DNA of 5,185 bases, from positions 5,928-11,112 of the forward strand of contig DKBH01000101.1 of NCBI GenBank assembly GCA_002451165.1, given 5' to 3'. Made by a program: the position numbers and the translations under genes. Origin of the DNA: Nitrospiraceae bacterium UBA6905. Its GTDB lineage: Bacteria > Nitrospirota > Thermodesulfovibrionia > Thermodesulfovibrionales > UBA6898. Shown here piece after piece: positions 4,428 through 5,185 of the stretch (within the stretch, counting starts at the first letter, position 1; each line of letters begins with the position of its first letter). The notes under the pieces were generated by a model, which ran no database searches, had not been told where the DNA came from, and saw nothing but the letters and a program-made list of their open reading frames with translations.

Positions 4428-5185
4428 ATGAAACGGATAGTGAGTCTCGTACTTCTCATCAGTCTTCTGGCTGTCGCAGGCCTGGTGGCAGCGGAGGAGA
4501 TCAAACCGGCGGAGGCTCCGGCACCGGCAGTAGCAACCGAAGCGCCCAGGATCGATACGGGCGACACTGCCTGGATGATCGTCGCTACGGCGCTGGTCAT
4601 GCTCATGACCATCCCGGGCCTTGCACTGTTTTACGGCGGGCTAGCGAAGCGCAAGGATTCATTGAACACCATGGCGATGTCCTTTGTCACCTTCTGCATC
4701 ATCAGCCTGCTCTGGGTGCTCTACGGATTCAGCTTCTCCTTCAACGGAGACATTGCCGGATTCATGGGCGATGCGGGCAAGGCATTTCTTAGGGGCGTCG
4801 GCCCCGGCAGCATCAATGATCTGGCAAAGACGATACCGGAGTACATCTTCATCGTCTACCAGCTCACCTTCGCTGCGATCACTGTGGCCCTGGCGAGCGG
4901 CGCATTCATAGAACGTATGAAATTCTCCGCCTGGATCGTCTTTACCGTACTCTGGTTCACGATCGTCTATGTCCCGGTAGCCCACTGGGTATGGGGTGGA
5001 GGCTTCCTGAGCAAGATGGGCGCTCTTGATTTCGCCGGCGGCACCGTGGTCCATATCAATGCGGGTGCAGCAGCACTGGTCGGTGCGCTGATCCTCGGCA
5101 GGCGGCGGGAAAAATCCCTGATGCCGGGCAACCTGACCCTCGTCGTCACCGGCGCGGGTCTCCTCTGGTTCGGCTGGTTCGGCTT
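4428..5185 (+). CDS. amtB: Ammonium transporter AmtB, N-terminal half, cut by window edge
   Basis: The gene gives 252 codons from the ATG at 4428 to the window edge; full Amt proteins with a signal peptide are usually 430-470 residues, so about half is present. Residues 1-22 form a signal peptide (Lys-Arg, hydrophobic core, AGLVAA end), then an Ala/Pro/Glu-rich linker to about 42. The first transmembrane helix holds TIPGLALFYGGL (61-72). By alignment to E. coli AmtB, the pore residues are present: Phe148 in YQLTFA (Phe107), Trp189 in HWVWGGG (Trp148), Asp201 in ALDFAGGT (Asp160) and His209 in VVHIN (His168). The protein is a trimeric inner-membrane channel moving ammonium, normally gated by the PII protein GlnK. 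AAGGAGGT (4415-4422), 5 bases before the ATG, fixes the start. A sigma-54 promoter lies upstream. A partner glnK might lie beyond the right edge. Confidence 0.95.
   Translation, partial: MKRIVSLVLLISLLAVAGLVAAEEIKPAEAPAPAVATEAPRIDTGDTAWMIVATALVMLMTIPGLALFYGGLAKRKDSLNTMAMSFVTFCIISLLWVLYGFSFSFNGDIAGFMGDAGKAFLRGVGPGSINDLAKTIPEYIFIVYQLTFAAITVALASGAFIERMKFSAWIVFTVLWFTIVYVPVAHWVWGGGFLSKMGALDFAGGTVVHINAGAAALVGALILGRRREKSLMPGNLTLVVTGAGLLWFGWFG

Overview
The window looks like an ordinary bacterial chromosomal segment of moderately high GC. Its best-supported regulatory theme is sigma-54 (RpoN) transcription. It holds part of a sigma-54 activator gene, two close matches to the -24/-12 promoter consensus, and an ammonium transporter. 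I saw no phage, IS, CRISPR, tRNA or rRNA features. The gene mix would fit an anaerobic or facultative Gram-negative such as Nitrospirota or a former deltaproteobacterium. That placement is an impression only, since no marker gene in the window fixes the taxon.

Layout. (1) Bases 1-471, minus strand: the N-terminal part of a sigma-54-dependent activator with an unusual receiver-like domain. The gene runs off the left edge inside its Walker A loop. (2) Bases 472-635: an AT-rich divergent control region with two inverted repeats, a sigma-70-type promoter for the activator, and a sigma-54 promoter pointing right. (3) Bases 636-995, plus strand: a 119-residue protein I do not recognise, served by that sigma-54 promoter. 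(4) Bases 1009-3510, minus strand: a compact four-gene block, in transcription order a NimA-like flavin-binding (PPOX-fold) protein, a nitroreductase, an RsmE-type 16S rRNA methyltransferase and a PHP-domain phosphoesterase. The last three are separated by 12 and 3 bases. (5) Bases 3578-4108, plus strand: a YceI-family lipid-binding protein without a signal peptide, divergent from the four-gene block, with overlapping extended -10 promoters. (6) Bases 4109-4427: a 319-base non-coding region with a GC-rich hairpin, phased TACAAA repeats, an inverted repeat and a second sigma-54 promoter. (7) Bases 4428-5185, plus strand: the N-terminal half of an AmtB ammonium channel, running off the right edge.

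How it may work together. The left end reads as a self-contained circuit. The activator gene and its probable target are divergent. An inverted repeat sits about 107 bases upstream of the predicted sigma-54 start and also covers the activator's own -10 box, the classical arrangement for activating a target while repressing oneself. The amtB gene has its own sigma-54 promoter, as expected for nitrogen-controlled transport. The middle block pairs two small flavoproteins with an rRNA modification enzyme and a metal-dependent phosphoesterase. This is more likely a housekeeping or redox co-transcription unit than one pathway. The most notable element is the divergent sigma-54 unit with an atypical receiver and an unknown target protein. 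Nothing here amounts to a clearly new defence or mobile system.
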